DNA of 64,000 bases from Hormoscilla sp. GM7CHS1pb (GTDB taxonomy: Bacteria; Cyanobacteriota; Cyanobacteriia; Cyanobacteriales; Desertifilaceae): the NCBI GenBank assembly GCA_014323675.1, contig JACONN010000002.1:3020001-3084000 (forward strand). Reading direction: 5' to 3'. Numbering within the stretch: the stretch's first letter is position 1; every line of letters begins with the position of its first letter. A program made the translations under genes and the position numbers. The notes below the pieces were generated by a model. That model worked only from the letters and a program-made list of their open reading frames with translations. It had not been told where the DNA came from and ran no database searches. Shown piece after piece: positions 1 to 9,204 of the stretch.

Positions 1-119
1 CGCCATCAAAATTTCCCAGGGCGATCGCCGTCGGTTTTCTAGCATTATTTAGGGATTTTGCCAAGCACACACGCTTACACTATTCTTACACAAACTGGCA
101 CTTACCACCTAACTAGCAA

Positions 120-1031
120 CTATAACGTTTCTTTTGTGGAAATCTTTTCTGTTTCTATGGGTTTTGGATTGGGTGCAGACGGTACCACCAGAGGTATTGA
201 TAGCCCTTCCCTGGCCATCATACTACCAGGAAACTCTTGAGCCACTTGTTCCCCAACTCGATCTAGAAAATCATCATTATGCAGGGGGTCGTGGTGGAAT
301 ATCACCAGTTTTTTCACCTTCGCCGCCTTTGCCACCTTCACAGCTTCTTTCCAAGTCGAGTGTCCCCAGCCCACCTTGCTCGATTTTGGCGAGTAGTATT
401 CCTCATCCGTGTAAGTGGCATCATAGATCAGCACATCCGCATTCCGAGCCAGCCACAATACATTTTCATCCATCCGGTCTGGGAAATGTTCTGTATCCGT
501 GATATAGGCAGCTGCATGACCTCGCCAGTTTACCCGGTAGCCCACTGCTTCCCCTGGATGGTTCAGCAGAGCATTTTCCACCTCGATCTCTCCGATTTTC
601 ACCGCTTTCCCTATCTTGAGATTATAGAATTTCAGGTCCGCGCCCATGATCTGCAAGGGCACCGGAAAATTTGGGTGGAGCATTTGGTCGTTCAGCCGTT
701 GCTCGATCGTCGAGCCATTGGGAGCCACCGAGCCGTGGATATGGAAGCAGTTCCCCGGAATGAAGGCCGGGATAAAGAACGGGAAGCCCTGGATATGGTC
801 CCAGTGGGAGTGGGTAAAAAACAGATAGGCTTCTACTGGCATTTGCGACAGCAGGGTTTGCCCCAAAACTCGCAGGCCCGTTCCGCCATCGAATATTAAG
901 CGATCGCCTCCCACGCGCATTTCTAGACAGGAAGTATTTCCGCCATAGCGGACTGTTTCCGAGCCCGGACAGGCGATACTTCCTCGAACGCCCCAAAAAT
1001 GTACTGTGAATTGGTTTTGCGTGTCAGACAT
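120..1031 (-). CDS. MBL-fold metallo-hydrolase
   Basis: A 303-residue protein of the metallo-beta-lactamase fold, probably a cytosolic phosphodiesterase-like hydrolase binding two metal ions. The signature HSHWDHIQG (H74, H76, D78, H79) follows an N-terminal strand region containing FWGVRGS and FDGGTG, the usual opening of this family. Later metal ligands probably lie in ITDTEH and FHHDP. The substrate cannot be read from the sequence. The C-terminal ~25 residues are low complexity. It is transcribed away from the left window edge and no partner gene is obvious. Family assignment is firm, reaction is not. Confidence 0.85.
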   Translation of the reverse strand: MSDTQNQFTVHFWGVRGSIACPGSETVRYGGNTSCLEMRVGGDRLIFDGGTGLRVLGQTLLSQMPVEAYLFFTHSHWDHIQGFPFFIPAFIPGNCFHIHGSVAPNGSTIEQRLNDQMLHPNFPVPLQIMGADLKFYNLKIGKAVKIGEIEVENALLNHPGEAVGYRVNWRGHAAAYITDTEHFPDRMDENVLWLARNADVLIYDATYTDEEYYSPKSSKVGWGHSTWKEAVKVAKAAKVKKLVIFHHDPLHNDDFLDRVGEQVAQEFPGSMMAREGLSIPLVVPSAPNPKPIETEKISTKETL

Positions 1032-1231
1032 GGGGGTTTTTTCCCGGATTCCACTAACTCGACCCAGTGAACGAGGCGAACTGCCTATTGTTTTCCTAGC
1101 CTAACCTGAGCTGTTCGCTTTTGGCAATGGTTCTCCACCAAATGCTACTTCATGGGCCTCTCTTTATATTTTTTTAACATCTTAACAGTTCGCGTGTAGC
1201 CGTGGCGAAGCAGCAGCATCGCGCCACCCCC

Positions 1232-2098
1232 TTACCCACCCTTGCTCGTCTCCCCCTGGTTATCACTGGCTATCCCTCCCCTCGTTCCCTGGCTCCCGCC
1301 CGAGCCTGCCTCAAACAATGCTGCCATAAATGCCAAGCACTCGATGTCCCCAAAGCTAGTTAGATTATACTGCAAAGGAGTCACGCTGATGTAATTTGCA
1401 CTAATTGCCTGTACATCTGTTGGGAGTTCCTCTGATTCTATACTATCTGGAAGAGAATCGGACAATAATTCACCTGCTAACCAATAATATGTTTTCCCCC
1501 TAGGGTCCACTCGTTTCTTAAACACCTCATCATAGCGACGTACCCCTTGACGAGTAATTGCCACCCCTGCTATTTCTGAAGACCTAACTGCTGGCACATT
1601 TACATTCAGCAGCATTTTTGATTTTTTACCTTGCTGCTCTAATATCGCTAGCATTCCCGAGGCAAAACTGGCTGCGGGGGCAAAATCGGCCGAGGAGAAA
1701 CTTGTCAGACTCAAGGCGATGCTGTCTATCCCCAAAAGACTGCCCTCCATTGCCGCTGATACCGTACCGGAGTACAATATATCTGTGCCTAAATTTGCTC
1801 CCTGGTTAATTCCTGCGATCACATAATCCGGCGGTTCCGAAATCAATACTTCTAGTCCTAGTTTAACGCTATCACAGGGAGTGCCAGTACAAGCCCAAGC
1901 AACGATTGCGGGGTGAAAAATATCATCTACTCGTTCCGCGCGTATGGGTTTGTTTAGTGTCAGACTGTGACCAGTCCCCGATCTTTCCCGATCGGGGCAA
2001 ACCACAGTCACCTCATGACCGGCTGCTACCAGTGTATTAGCCAGACTGCGCACCCCTAGTGCCAATATACCATCATCATTACTAATTAATAGTTTCAT
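1232..2098 (-). CDS. surE: 5'/3'-nucleotidase SurE
   Basis: SurE, a metal-dependent nucleotidase that removes phosphate from nucleoside monophosphates. The N-terminal metal motif is SNDDG (N7, D8, D9), followed by the family segments [21 protein letters not shown] and GINQGANLG and the [10 protein letters not shown] loop. At 288 residues it is somewhat longer than usual because of a Gly/Ser-rich tail after about residue 265. It stands as a single minus-strand gene between the MBL gene and a plus-strand gene pair. Confidence 0.95.
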   Translation of the reverse strand: MKLLISNDDGILALGVRSLANTLVAAGHEVTVVCPDRERSGTGHSLTLNKPIRAERVDDIFHPAIVAWACTGTPCDSVKLGLEVLISEPPDYVIAGINQGANLGTDILYSGTVSAAMEGSLLGIDSIALSLTSFSSADFAPAASFASGMLAILEQQGKKSKMLLNVNVPAVRSSEIAGVAITRQGVRRYDEVFKKRVDPRGKTYYWLAGELLSDSLPDSIESEELPTDVQAISANYISVTPLQYNLTSFGDIECLAFMAALFEAGSGGSQGTRGGIASDNQGETSKGG

Positions 2099-2256
2099 CT
2101 ACTGTCCGTTGTCAGTTGCGTAGGGCGGGGCGCCTGTCAGAGGAAAATGCCCAGTCTTAGCCCTCTTGACCATAACCGATGCGATCGCCTCTATTTCTCG
2201 ATCGCTCCCAGCTACAGTTATAAGCTATTATGTTCATTTCCGACAAATCAGAAGTA

Positions 2257-2595
2257 ATGGCCCAGCTACCAGAAGAAATCACCACTGTTTTCAGCTTGCA
2301 GCGGCTGCTGGCAATTATCAATGAAGCCAATTCGACTGGATATACTATACTCGAACAGTATGGTGAGACCCCTGAGGCAATTACTGACTTCGATCTCCTC
2401 CAGAATACTAGAGATCGGGCCCAAACTTATTACTCTCGTTTTTCAACACTCCTACTACGGATTGCTGAATCCTATCCCAGTGCTTCACCTGCCATGCTAG
2501 AATTACTAGCACAATCTATAGCAGAAGCACAAGCTATTGCCCCTGCTTCAGTTGCTACTATCGAAGAAGCTAAAAGAGATTGGAACCTATCATGA
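2257..2595 (+). CDS. hypothetical helical protein
   Basis: A 112-residue acidic, largely helical protein that I do not recognise. An in-frame ATG nine codons upstream (2230) would give 121 residues; the second ATG, starting MAQLPEE, gives a more typical beginning. Its stop codon overlaps the ATG of the next small gene (ATGA at 2592), so the two were probably translationally coupled. That partner now carries a stop codon. The overlap resembles toxin-antitoxin pairs but no toxin motif is visible. Confidence 0.6.
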   Translation: MAQLPEEITTVFSLQRLLAIINEANSTGYTILEQYGETPEAITDFDLLQNTRDRAQTYYSRFSTLLLRIAESYPSASPAMLELLAQSIAEAQAIAPASVATIEEAKRDWNLS

Positions 2596-2843
2596 CTCAT
2601 AAACCACCACCTAGCTTAGAAAAAGTTAAGCAAAGAGCCGCCAAAATGGAGTAAATTAACCAACGATGGGATGCTCTCATTGTAGTAGCTGACTACATAA
2701 TTGCTGAATTAGAGGCAGATATTCGCAAGCACCCTCTCTACCGTTACAGGTTGTCAAGGGCAATGCAGAAGCTAAATCTGTCACCAGAAAAAATGTTAAC
2801 ATCATCAGGGACGATCGCCGCTCCCGAGAGTGGAGCTAAATAA
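2592..2843 (+). pseudogene. small coupled gene with in-frame stop
   Basis: This reading frame starts with ATG overlapping the previous stop (ATGA) and runs 84 codons, but codon 21 is TAA. A CAA to TAA change is the simplest explanation. Without it the product would be an 83-residue basic protein beginning MTHKPPPSLEKVKQRA and continuing INQRWDALIVVADYII. The frame after the stop is open and coding-like. I do not recognise the family. The coupling to the upstream gene suggests a two-gene unit whose second member has been lost or is read through. Confidence 0.5.
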
Positions 2844-2848
2844 AATCT

Positions 2849-3220
2849 TCATAGCTTCAAATCTAAAGGCGCACAAAAATCATTCACGCCTGTTTGCACT
2901 ACATAGATCAGCACAGGAGTCGCCAAAAGGACTGGACAAACTTCTGTCTCGATTAAATGTTCCACTGCCTGGGCTAACCTCCCATTTAACAAATCTGCTT
3001 TCACCTCCTCTTGACAAATTGTAACGCGATATCTCTTGGCTAACCCGTCTAACCAATCAAGTCTGTCTGGTTGAAGTCCGGCTTGAATTCCCAGCCCGAT
3101 AACGGCGTCTTCTAAGTGTCCCTCACAGTCCTCGATCGCGTCAAGTGCTACCAGGGCTTCTGGATATGCTGCCAAGGCGGACCGATATCGGGCAATTTCT
3201 TGCGATGAAATTATAGTCAT
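2849..3220 (-). CDS. hypothetical protein
   Basis: A 123-residue protein, convergent with the coupled pair on the plus strand. The N-terminal two thirds are acidic and helical (ALDAIEDCEGHLEDAVIGLG); the C-terminal third is hydrophobic (CPVLLATPVLIYVVQTG) and could pack as a buried strand or weak membrane segment. It resembles small hypothetical proteins common in cyanobacteria, but I cannot assign a function. ATG start, no frame interruption. Confidence 0.55.
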   Translation of the reverse strand: MTIISSQEIARYRSALAAYPEALVALDAIEDCEGHLEDAVIGLGIQAGLQPDRLDWLDGLAKRYRVTICQEEVKADLLNGRLAQAVEHLIETEVCPVLLATPVLIYVVQTGVNDFCAPLDLKL

Positions 3221-3355
3221 GGTCGGATTATAGCTTTGGGTTAGCTCCGAGGCTGGGCAACCATTCTCATTCTATCGGATAGGCGATCGGCCCCTAGGCT
3301 AGCAAATCGCGCTAAACTCAGCATAAATCATAACGTAGCTTATTCCACCCCCAGC

Positions 3356-4357
3356 ATGACTACTGAGCTGAGCGATATTGAGACAAAATTGGCAAGCCTC
3401 CGACAAGCAGCAACGGATGCGATCGCCTCTGTTGACAGCCTAGAGGGCCTAGAAGAACTGAGAGTCAGCTATCTGGGCAAAAAGGGTCAGATATCGAAAA
3501 TCCTGGGTGGCATGGGCAAACTTGACCCAGCCGATCGCCCCCGCCTTGGTGCTGCGGCCAACGAGGTCAAAGTCGCCCTGCAAAGCCAACTGGACAGCAA
3601 GCGGGAAGCCCTGCAACAAGCACAGATCCAAGCCCAGTTGGAAGCGGAAACCCTGGATGTAACTATGCCAGGAGTATATCACAGGCTTGGTCGCCTTCAC
3701 CCCCTCAACAGCACCTTCGACCAAGTGATCGATATCTTCGTGGGGCTGGGTTACACCGTCGCCGTGGGACCGGAAATGGAAACGGACTACTACAATTTTG
3801 AAGCCCTGAATACCCCACCGGACCACCCAGCCCGGGACATGCAGGATACCTTCTATCTACCGGATGGGAATCTCCTGCGCACCCATACTTCCTCGGTGCA
3901 AATTCGCTACATGGAAGACAACGAGCCACCGGTGCGGATCGTCGCCCCCGGTCGCTGCTACCGTCGAGATACCGTAGATGCTACCCATGCGGCGGTCTTC
4001 CATCAAATGGAACTGTTGGCCGTGGATGAAGGGCTGACTTTTACTGACCTGAAAGGGACGATCGCAGAATTTATTCACCAGATCTTTGGCGATGTCAAGA
4101 TTCGTTTCCGTGCCAGTTACTTTCCCTTCACCGAACCCAGTGCCGAAGTAGACGTAGAATGGAAAGGTCGTTGGTTGGAGGTGCTAGGCTGTGGCATGGT
4201 TGACCCCAATGTCTTGAAAGCTGTCGGATACGACCCGGAAGTTTACACCGGCTTTGCTGCTGGCTTTGGCATCGAACGCTTCGCCATGGTCCTGCATCAG
4301 ATCGATGATATTCGCCGCTTTTATAGCAGCGACCTCCGTTTCTTGCAGCAGTTCTAA
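3356..4357 (+). CDS. pheS: phenylalanyl-tRNA synthetase alpha subunit
   Basis: PheS, the catalytic alpha subunit of the alpha2-beta2 phenylalanine-tRNA ligase; essential for translation. At 333 residues it has the normal bacterial length. The N-terminal coiled-coil arm (about residues 1-85) is followed by the class II core: [16 protein letters not shown] is motif 2 and [13 protein letters not shown] is motif 3 with its arginine. The gene is intact. The beta subunit gene is not next to it, as is common in cyanobacteria. A 70-bp internal piece (3796-3865) is duplicated downstream at 4721-4790. Confidence 0.97.
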   Translation: MTTELSDIETKLASLRQAATDAIASVDSLEGLEELRVSYLGKKGQISKILGGMGKLDPADRPRLGAAANEVKVALQSQLDSKREALQQAQIQAQLEAETLDVTMPGVYHRLGRLHPLNSTFDQVIDIFVGLGYTVAVGPEMETDYYNFEALNTPPDHPARDMQDTFYLPDGNLLRTHTSSVQIRYMEDNEPPVRIVAPGRCYRRDTVDATHAAVFHQMELLAVDEGLTFTDLKGTIAEFIHQIFGDVKIRFRASYFPFTEPSAEVDVEWKGRWLEVLGCGMVDPNVLKAVGYDPEVYTGFAAGFGIERFAMVLHQIDDIRRFYSSDLRFLQQF

Positions 4358-4652
4358 CCCTTCTGATTGGCCTCCGGTGGGCACAGTTGGAGATTGTAGG
4401 AAGGATAACTGATTACTGCCAAAGGGATGTGGTCAAAAGTAGTTGAATTAGTAGAGAATATAGAGAAAGAAAGGGAGAGGTGCCAGAAAGCGAGGAAATG
4501 AGCCGAAGCCAGTAGGTTCTGTCCCCACACCGCTAGACCACCGGAGGAGTTAACTGATCCTGTCTGGAATGCCAATATTCCCACCGGAATATAACCGGTA
4601 CGTCCACTCGGTCGCGAACACCTACTCCTTCCATTTTTAACTCAACCCAAGG

Positions 4653-4720
4653 CACTCTACTTCTAAGCGATCTCAACCAACGGCGAGTCCCATTGACGAA
4701 TGGGACTCGCCGTCGCACTT
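4653..4720 (+). repeat. palindromic element, copy 1
   Basis: A perfect 15-bp stem (4680-4694 with 4699-4713) with a 4-nt loop, preceded by a 27-nt flank beginning CACTCTACTTCT and ending AACCA, and followed by CGCAC. Copy 2 at 9594-9656 has the same flank, spacing and tail but a different stem sequence that is still perfectly self-complementary. This points to selection on, or generation of, the hairpin structure rather than its sequence. Confidence 0.75.
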
Positions 4721-4790
4721 TTTTGAAGCCCTGGATACCCCACCGGACCACCCAGCCCGGGACATGCAGGATACTTTCTATTTATCGGAT
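4721..4790 (+). repeat. 70-bp duplicate of internal pheS segment
   Basis: Matches pheS positions 3796-3865 over 70 bp without gaps and with about five substitutions. It begins directly after the palindromic element copy 1. The fragment has no start codon and is not expressed as part of a gene. It looks like a fossil of a recombination or templated insertion involving the upstream pheS gene. Confidence 0.85.
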
Positions 4791-4835
4791 CGATGTTATC
4801 ATCGGTAGGGTGGGCACCGCCAGCACCGCCCACCG

Positions 4836-5201
4836 ATGCAAAAATATTATTTCCAATTCACCATGTTGACCGAGGTAGACCCCGAAATCCCAAAACGTCT
4901 GGGAATAGACATCAATTATTTTTCCACCTTTTGCCAGCGGTGGGGAATTACCTACATGGCATTGTTTGGGTCAGTTTTACGATCTGATTTTCGGGGAGAT
5001 AGTGATATTGATTTCTTGATTACCTTCGCCCCCAATGTGCGACAGGGGTTGTTAACCCTTGCTAAAATCAAGCAGGAACTAGAATTACTGTTAAATCGCC
5101 CTGTTGATATTGCACTTAAAGATTCTATCGAAGCTAGTGACAATTGGATACGACGGCGGGAAATATTATCAACAGCTCAAACTATATATGAACAGGGATA
5201 A
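4836..5201 (+). CDS. MNT-type nucleotidyltransferase antitoxin
   Basis: A 121-residue minimal nucleotidyltransferase. It shows the diagnostic pattern G45-S46, ten residues, then D57-x-D59 (FGSVLRSDFRGDSDID), the metal-binding triad of the MNT family. In HEPN/MNT modules the MNT protein modifies the HEPN RNase by adding AMP and so neutralises it. The downstream HEPN gene overlaps its end by 14 bp, the standard arrangement. A second ATG at 4863 is an equally likely start. Intact. Confidence 0.88.
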   Translation: MQKYYFQFTMLTEVDPEIPKRLGIDINYFSTFCQRWGITYMALFGSVLRSDFRGDSDIDFLITFAPNVRQGLLTLAKIKQELELLLNRPVDIALKDSIEASDNWIRRREILSTAQTIYEQG

Positions 5202-5529
5202 TGCATCATTAGTCGATATTTATAATGCGAGCAAATGGATATTGACATTTATAGTAGGACTGACCAAATCAGAATTGACTACAAATGTTGAAAAACAGTC
5301 AGCCATACTCTATCAAGTCATTGGTGAAGCAACAAAACGGTTATCAAAAGAATTCAGAAATAGTCATTCACATATCCCGTGGAAAGATATGGCTGGAATG
5401 AGAGACATTCTTGCCCATCAATACGATCGGGTAAATCTGAATACGTTATGGGATGTCATTCAATTCGACATTCCTGAACTTCTAGAACTCATAGAACCTC
5501 TATTGCCTGATTCAGATGAATCTTCATAG
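5188..5529 (+). CDS. HEPN-domain toxin
   Basis: A 113-residue HEPN protein, the likely RNase toxin of the pair. It contains R72-DILA-H77-Q-Y79, i.e. the RX4HXY motif in which R and H are the RNase residues and Y is the residue AMPylated by the MNT partner in characterised modules. The start at 5188 overlaps the MNT gene by 14 bp, which implies translational coupling. The gene is intact, so the module could be active. Confidence 0.87.
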   Translation: MNRDNASLVDIYNASKWILTFIVGLTKSELTTNVEKQSAILYQVIGEATKRLSKEFRNSHSHIPWKDMAGMRDILAHQYDRVNLNTLWDVIQFDIPELLELIEPLLPDSDESS

Positions 5530-5590
5530 GAGAGCGATCGCATCTTATCATGAATTAGCGAACTGTAATATCCTGTCCCAGTCAAATAAT

Positions 5591-6195
5591 ATGCCTTATA
5601 GCGAATTCAAAACGATCGGGAAAGTCAAAGCTGATTTCAACCTCACAACTAGAGAAGGGGTAAGATTCTGCCGGACCTAGACCCTCACGCCCCTTCCGAG
5701 ATGCTGACAGCTTTTCTGCGGCAGAGTTTGCCCTTAGCAGTAGCAACGGGCAGCGAAAAAGCGCGATCGGAAATGATTATTGCCCCAGTGCTGCTAGAAG
5801 TAAGAGAAATATTACAACAACAAATTAGCCTCTTTTCTGGGGAAGAATTTAACGTCGATCCTGCCAGTGGTTTGAGTGGCTTTTGTGATTTTATCATTAG
5901 TCGATCTCCTGAATTGCTGGAAATAGAAGCTCCAGCAGTGGCCATTGTCGAAGCCAAACGAGCCGATATCAAAACTGGCATCAGTCAATGCGTAGCCACA
6001 ATGGTTGCTGCACAACAATTCAATCAAGCAAAGCAACAACCCATCTCCAGAATCTATGGCTGCGTCAGTAGTGGCACCCAGTGGAGATTTCTACAGCTTG
6101 AAAACAAAACAGTGACGATCGACTTAATGGATTATCCTCTACCGCCTGTCGAACAAATCCTCGCTTTTCTCCTGTGGATGATTCAGGAAGGATAA
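5591..6195 (+). pseudogene. PD-(D/E)XK nuclease-like protein, frameshifted
   Basis: The protein begins at ATG 5591 (MPYSEFKTIGKVKADF), and the frame is lost near 5665-5669; the second frame continues LPDLDPHAPSEM and runs to 6195. Adding one base restores a ~200-residue protein of a type common in cyanobacteria. The core has IVEAKRADI, an E-x-K element preceded by an acidic residue in FCDFIISRS, as in PD-(D/E)XK enzymes and type I restriction N-terminal domains. The 3' part alone could start at ATG 5701 but would lack the family's N-terminus. Function unknown. Confidence 0.75.
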
Positions 6196-7378
6196 CTGAT
6201 TACTGCCAAAAGAACTACCCGGTGGCTCTCAAATGGGGAACTGCGGGCGTGAGATGACTCTGTCCCTGGGTTAGGGAAGGCGATCGCCCTTACCGGTGCC
6301 ATTGTCCGATGGTGGGTTGAGCATCATGAGTATCCGACAGGACTTCGACCTTATTAAAGCGCTTATTTACCTTGACAAATCAGACTTCGCATCGATCGCC
6401 CAGGCGAAACGCCGCCATCCCTTGTCAAGGTCTTTAATCACTTATATAGCAAGCATTTTTGATTTTTGACAAATACCCAAATGGATAAAAACTCTGAAAC
6501 TCCCCCCTGTTCCCCGTTCCCTGTTCCCTAAAAGCCCAAAGATTTTTTTACACAACTCAAATAGGATTGCTATAATTGAGAAAATAGATTGGGATTATCA
6601 ACTAAAATTACTTATTAGGAAAATATTGCTGTTTGCTGGAGTCTAGAAGTCAATGCTGGCAAGGCTATCATAGTTTGTCCTGTATAAAACTAACCCGATT
6701 CAGTTTAGCCAATACCCGCTCCGGTTTAGCCAATACCCGCTCCAGTACCCGCTCCAGTTTCGTCAACACTAAGTCAAGTTTAGCCAATACCCGCTCCGGT
6801 TTCGCTATAACTGGGTCAAGTATCGCTATAACTGGGTCAAGTATCGCTATAACTGGGTCAAGTATCGCTATAACTGGGTCAAGTATCGCCAATACTGGGG
6901 CAAGTATCGCTAAAAAAAAACCAAGGATATGCCTGCTTTAGTCAAGGATAAGCCTTTCCTGGTCAGGTTAGTACATAACCGTCTCTGGTTCCGACAGCTC
7001 TCGGTCACCAGTTGGAAATACCTGTTCCCCGATCCCAGTTCTCTTATCCATTATCCCCGTTCCCCGATCCCAGCTTCCAGATCCCAGCTCTCTTATCATC
7101 GCCCAATGCATGTTTCCCCGATCGCCGACACCTATCTTTATCGAACGAGCCTTCCAGGAGATCTCTTTGAAGCCAAAATGCTCCTCTGCCTTAGTATGAA
7201 AGGGTTTGGGCTCTGAAACCAGCAAGCAGCAGCACCCGTTGCTCGAAAAAAACAGCCCCTAAGTAGGCGATCGCAATTCAACTCAACTATGTAAAATTTT
7301 TACAAATTGGCTGAAAACCACTCCCAGAGAGAGGTTGATCCCTGTTTACATTTCTTAACATAGGCTGGCTTATTTGCA
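6196..7378. other. gene-free region with minisatellite
   Basis: No supported gene over nearly 1.2 kb. Apart from the 21-bp repeat block (6703-6911) it contains short strings built from CCCCGTTCCC and GATCCCAG variants around 6500-6530 and 7020-7095, low-complexity DNA typical of cyanobacterial intergenic regions. Open frames here follow these repeats and have no protein-like composition. Confidence 0.55.
6703..6911. repeat. 21-bp tandem repeat (minisatellite)
   Basis: Two related unit types of 21 bp occur in series: first variants of TTAGCCAATACCCGCTCCGG, then four to five units of AACTGGGTCAAGTATCGCTA. Because the unit is seven codons long, both strands stay open: plus reads repeated AITGSSI, minus reads repeated ILDPVIA. 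I find no ribosome site or flanking domain that would make either a convincing protein, so I treat it as a DNA repeat. Confidence 0.75.
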
Positions 7379-7387
7379 CCTACCTGC

Positions 7388-7538
7388 GGGTGTGGTCATA
7401 AGTAGTTGATAGCCGGGTGCATTGATGAGACATGTATATAGCCCCTGCGCAGCGGAGGGGGGCCCGGAGCGTGGGCTTTGTTCATGTAGCCGGACCCTTT
7501 AGGGCGAGGCCTCCTACCAACGGGTTTTGACCACACCC
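7388..7538. mobile_element. miniature element, family B, copy 1
   Basis: A 151-bp element with terminal inverted repeats GGGTGTGGTCA / TGACCACACCC, flanked by perfect 9-bp direct repeats CCTACCTGC (7379-7387 and 7539-7547). It codes for nothing and would need a transposase in trans. A second copy with its own 9-bp duplication lies at 30860-31092. A different repeat (7440-7514) is nested inside. The parent insertion sequence is not in this window. Confidence 0.85.
7440..7514 (+). repeat. dispersed hairpin repeat (AGCCGGACCCTTTAGGG)
   Basis: A GC-rich segment containing AGCCGGACCCTTTAGGG, preceded by a G-rich stretch with GGGCCCGGAGCGTG. Related copies lie at 47749-47803 and, inverted, at 61617-61671. 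The substring GCAGCG-GGGGGCCCGGAGCGTG also interrupts the transposase pseudogene near 42990. This copy sits inside the family-B element. Confidence 0.7.
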
Positions 7539-7740
7539 CCTACCTGCTTATGCAAGAAAAGTTTGTCAGAAACACTCCTCCCAGATCGTCTCTCGTTAGA
7601 GATAGATGGTATCACTCCCAAGGTGCAGTGGCCAATTCTTTTAAGGCGGTGTGTCAAAAAAGCATTGAGAAGGAATATGACTGGAGGAATGCATTATGTA
7701 TGCCACAGCAACTGCAAGACGATCTCAACGGGACGGTGGA

Positions 7741-9009
7741 ATGAGTGGCTCGGACGATATCGTCTCATTGTTTTGGCAGCAATGGCTTGAACATCAAGAC
7801 ACTCTTTATCAGTGCTGTCTCCAGTTCATGAACTGGAACCCGACAGAGGCGGAAGACGCCCTAAATGAGGCGATGGTGAAAGCCAGCCAAAAGGTGCAAA
7901 AGTACGCCAGTAAGATAGCAAACCTCAAAGCCTGGATGTACCAGGTGACCAGGAACCACTGCATCGATATCATCCGAAAACGCTCTAAGAAAGCCACTGC
8001 CATAGAAAGCATCGAATGGGTGGGGGATGGAGAGGATCTCGGTACGGTGACACCGACCAAAACTCCAGAGCAAGCCCTGGAGACAGACGAGGGATATACT
8101 AAGATACATGATGCGATCGCCTCCTTGCCCGAAGGGCTGCGCGAGACGTCTATATTGTACTTTTATGAAGAACTCACTTATACCGATATTGCCCAACGGC
8201 AAGGGATCTCCTACGACAACGCCTGCAAGCGGATCTCAAGGGCGCGAAAAATCCTCAGAACAAAGTTAAGCGGCTATTTGCTCGGGGAGGAGGAAACCAG
8301 TCGCTCAGCGTCGGCACGCAAGTTATCGCCAACCCCACCCTCCCAAAGGGAAAAGCAGTTTCGACAGCCAGGAGATGACCGGTGTGAGTCAAGGACTCCG
8401 ACCCCGAAGGAAGCGGATGAGTGCGTCGGTGTGGTTGTCTCCGTTGAACCAGAGTTATCGCCAACCCCACCGTCTCAAGGGGAAAAGCAGTTTCGACAGC
8501 CAGGAGATGACCGGTGTGAGTCAAGGACTCCGACCCCTAAGGAAGCGGATGAGTGCATCCAGGTAGTTGTCGGAGTTAAACCGGTCAAAGGTGAGATCGA
8601 GTCATTGGAAATAAAAAGGGAGAAAATCTCAGAACAAGCTAATGAAAGTGGCATTCAACCGGTGGACAAGGGCGGGGCAGTGACGGCGCTAGCAACGACT
8701 TCAGCAGAAAAAGAAACTACGATAGTTTCAGCTGACGCCAAAGAGCAGGAAGTTGTGAAACTGTTAGCTCCAGAAATGACCCAGATGCAAGAGATTCTGG
8801 TACTGAAGACATTTACGGGAAATAAGTCCACGTCCGCGAGAAGTACACACCGAAAATGGGATCGGCAAATTTGGGCAGCAACCTGGTCGGCTTTCAGGGA
8901 AATGTTCCAGGGGAATGCTCTCGACCGAACCATTGCGGGCTCTACTGTGACATCATCCGTTGCGATCGCAGAACAGTCAAGTCCTATTGGTGAGTCACCG
9001 CCATATTGA
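7741..9009 (+). CDS. ECF-type RNA polymerase sigma factor with long tail
   Basis: A 422-residue sigma-70 family factor. Region 2 spans about residues 20-85 (AEDALNEAMVKA, then LKAWMYQVTRNHCIDIIRKR). Region 4 lies at about 125-180 with helix-turn-helix LTYTDIAQRQGISYDNACKR. The remaining ~240 residues are not part of the ECF core: they include a 44-residue duplication (SPTPPSQ...EADEC) and a low-complexity stretch that may serve in anti-sigma or signal interaction. ATG 7741 is chosen because the core starts there; upstream codons are not family-like. It is followed by a secreted PAN-domain gene, a possible target or partner. Confidence 0.85.
   Translation: MSGSDDIVSLFWQQWLEHQDTLYQCCLQFMNWNPTEAEDALNEAMVKASQKVQKYASKIANLKAWMYQVTRNHCIDIIRKRSKKATAIESIEWVGDGEDLGTVTPTKTPEQALETDEGYTKIHDAIASLPEGLRETSILYFYEELTYTDIAQRQGISYDNACKRISRARKILRTKLSGYLLGEEETSRSASARKLSPTPPSQREKQFRQPGDDRCESRTPTPKEADECVGVVVSVEPELSPTPPSQGEKQFRQPGDDRCESRTPTPKEADECIQVVVGVKPVKGEIESLEIKREKISEQANESGIQPVDKGGAVTALATTSAEKETTIVSADAKEQEVVKLLAPEMTQMQEILVLKTFTGNKSTSARSTHRKWDRQIWAATWSAFREMFQGNALDRTIAGSTVTSSVAIAEQSSPIGESPPY
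8321..8584 (+). repeat. 132-bp tandem duplication inside sigma-factor gene
   Basis: Two copies in direct order, 8321-8452 and 8453-8584, exactly 132 bp (44 codons) apart and nearly identical in their first ~110 bp. The frame is kept, so the tail of the sigma factor contains two copies of a Pro/Glu/Arg-rich module. Confidence 0.9.
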
Positions 9010-9204
9010 TGAGGGCCAAAAAAGTTGGTCAGAAAGTTGTCAAGGCAGCGTATAATATACAGAAAGTGAAACACGGGTAAGAAAGCCGAGATATTTCACG
9101 AACTAAAGAGATTGGAGATAAATTGGACTGTATCATGTCACGAGAGTGATAAAAAGAGCCAAATTGCTCCGCCAAAAGAAACAAGACATACAGAGGAAGA
9201 AAGA

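Larger units (their letters stand above)
4358..4835. other. intergenic region with repeats, no gene
   Basis: No supported gene. It holds a 24-bp remnant resembling the left end of the family-B mobile element (4424-4447, compare 7388-7411), a palindromic element (4653-4720) and a 70-bp pheS copy (4721-4790). A string around 4397-4422 (GGAAGGATAACTGATTACTG) recurs at 6186-6211, where it forms the end of a coding region; here it is non-coding, so this area may be built from gene debris. Confidence 0.6.

Noticed and set aside
6929..7225. Two overlapping ORFs on opposite strands
   Set aside because: They follow low-complexity CCCCGTTCCC/GATCCCAG strings and have no protein-like composition or ribosome site.
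8255..8524. Antisense ORF in the sigma-factor gene
   Set aside because: A shadow produced by the 132-bp duplication; no start signal or family similarity.
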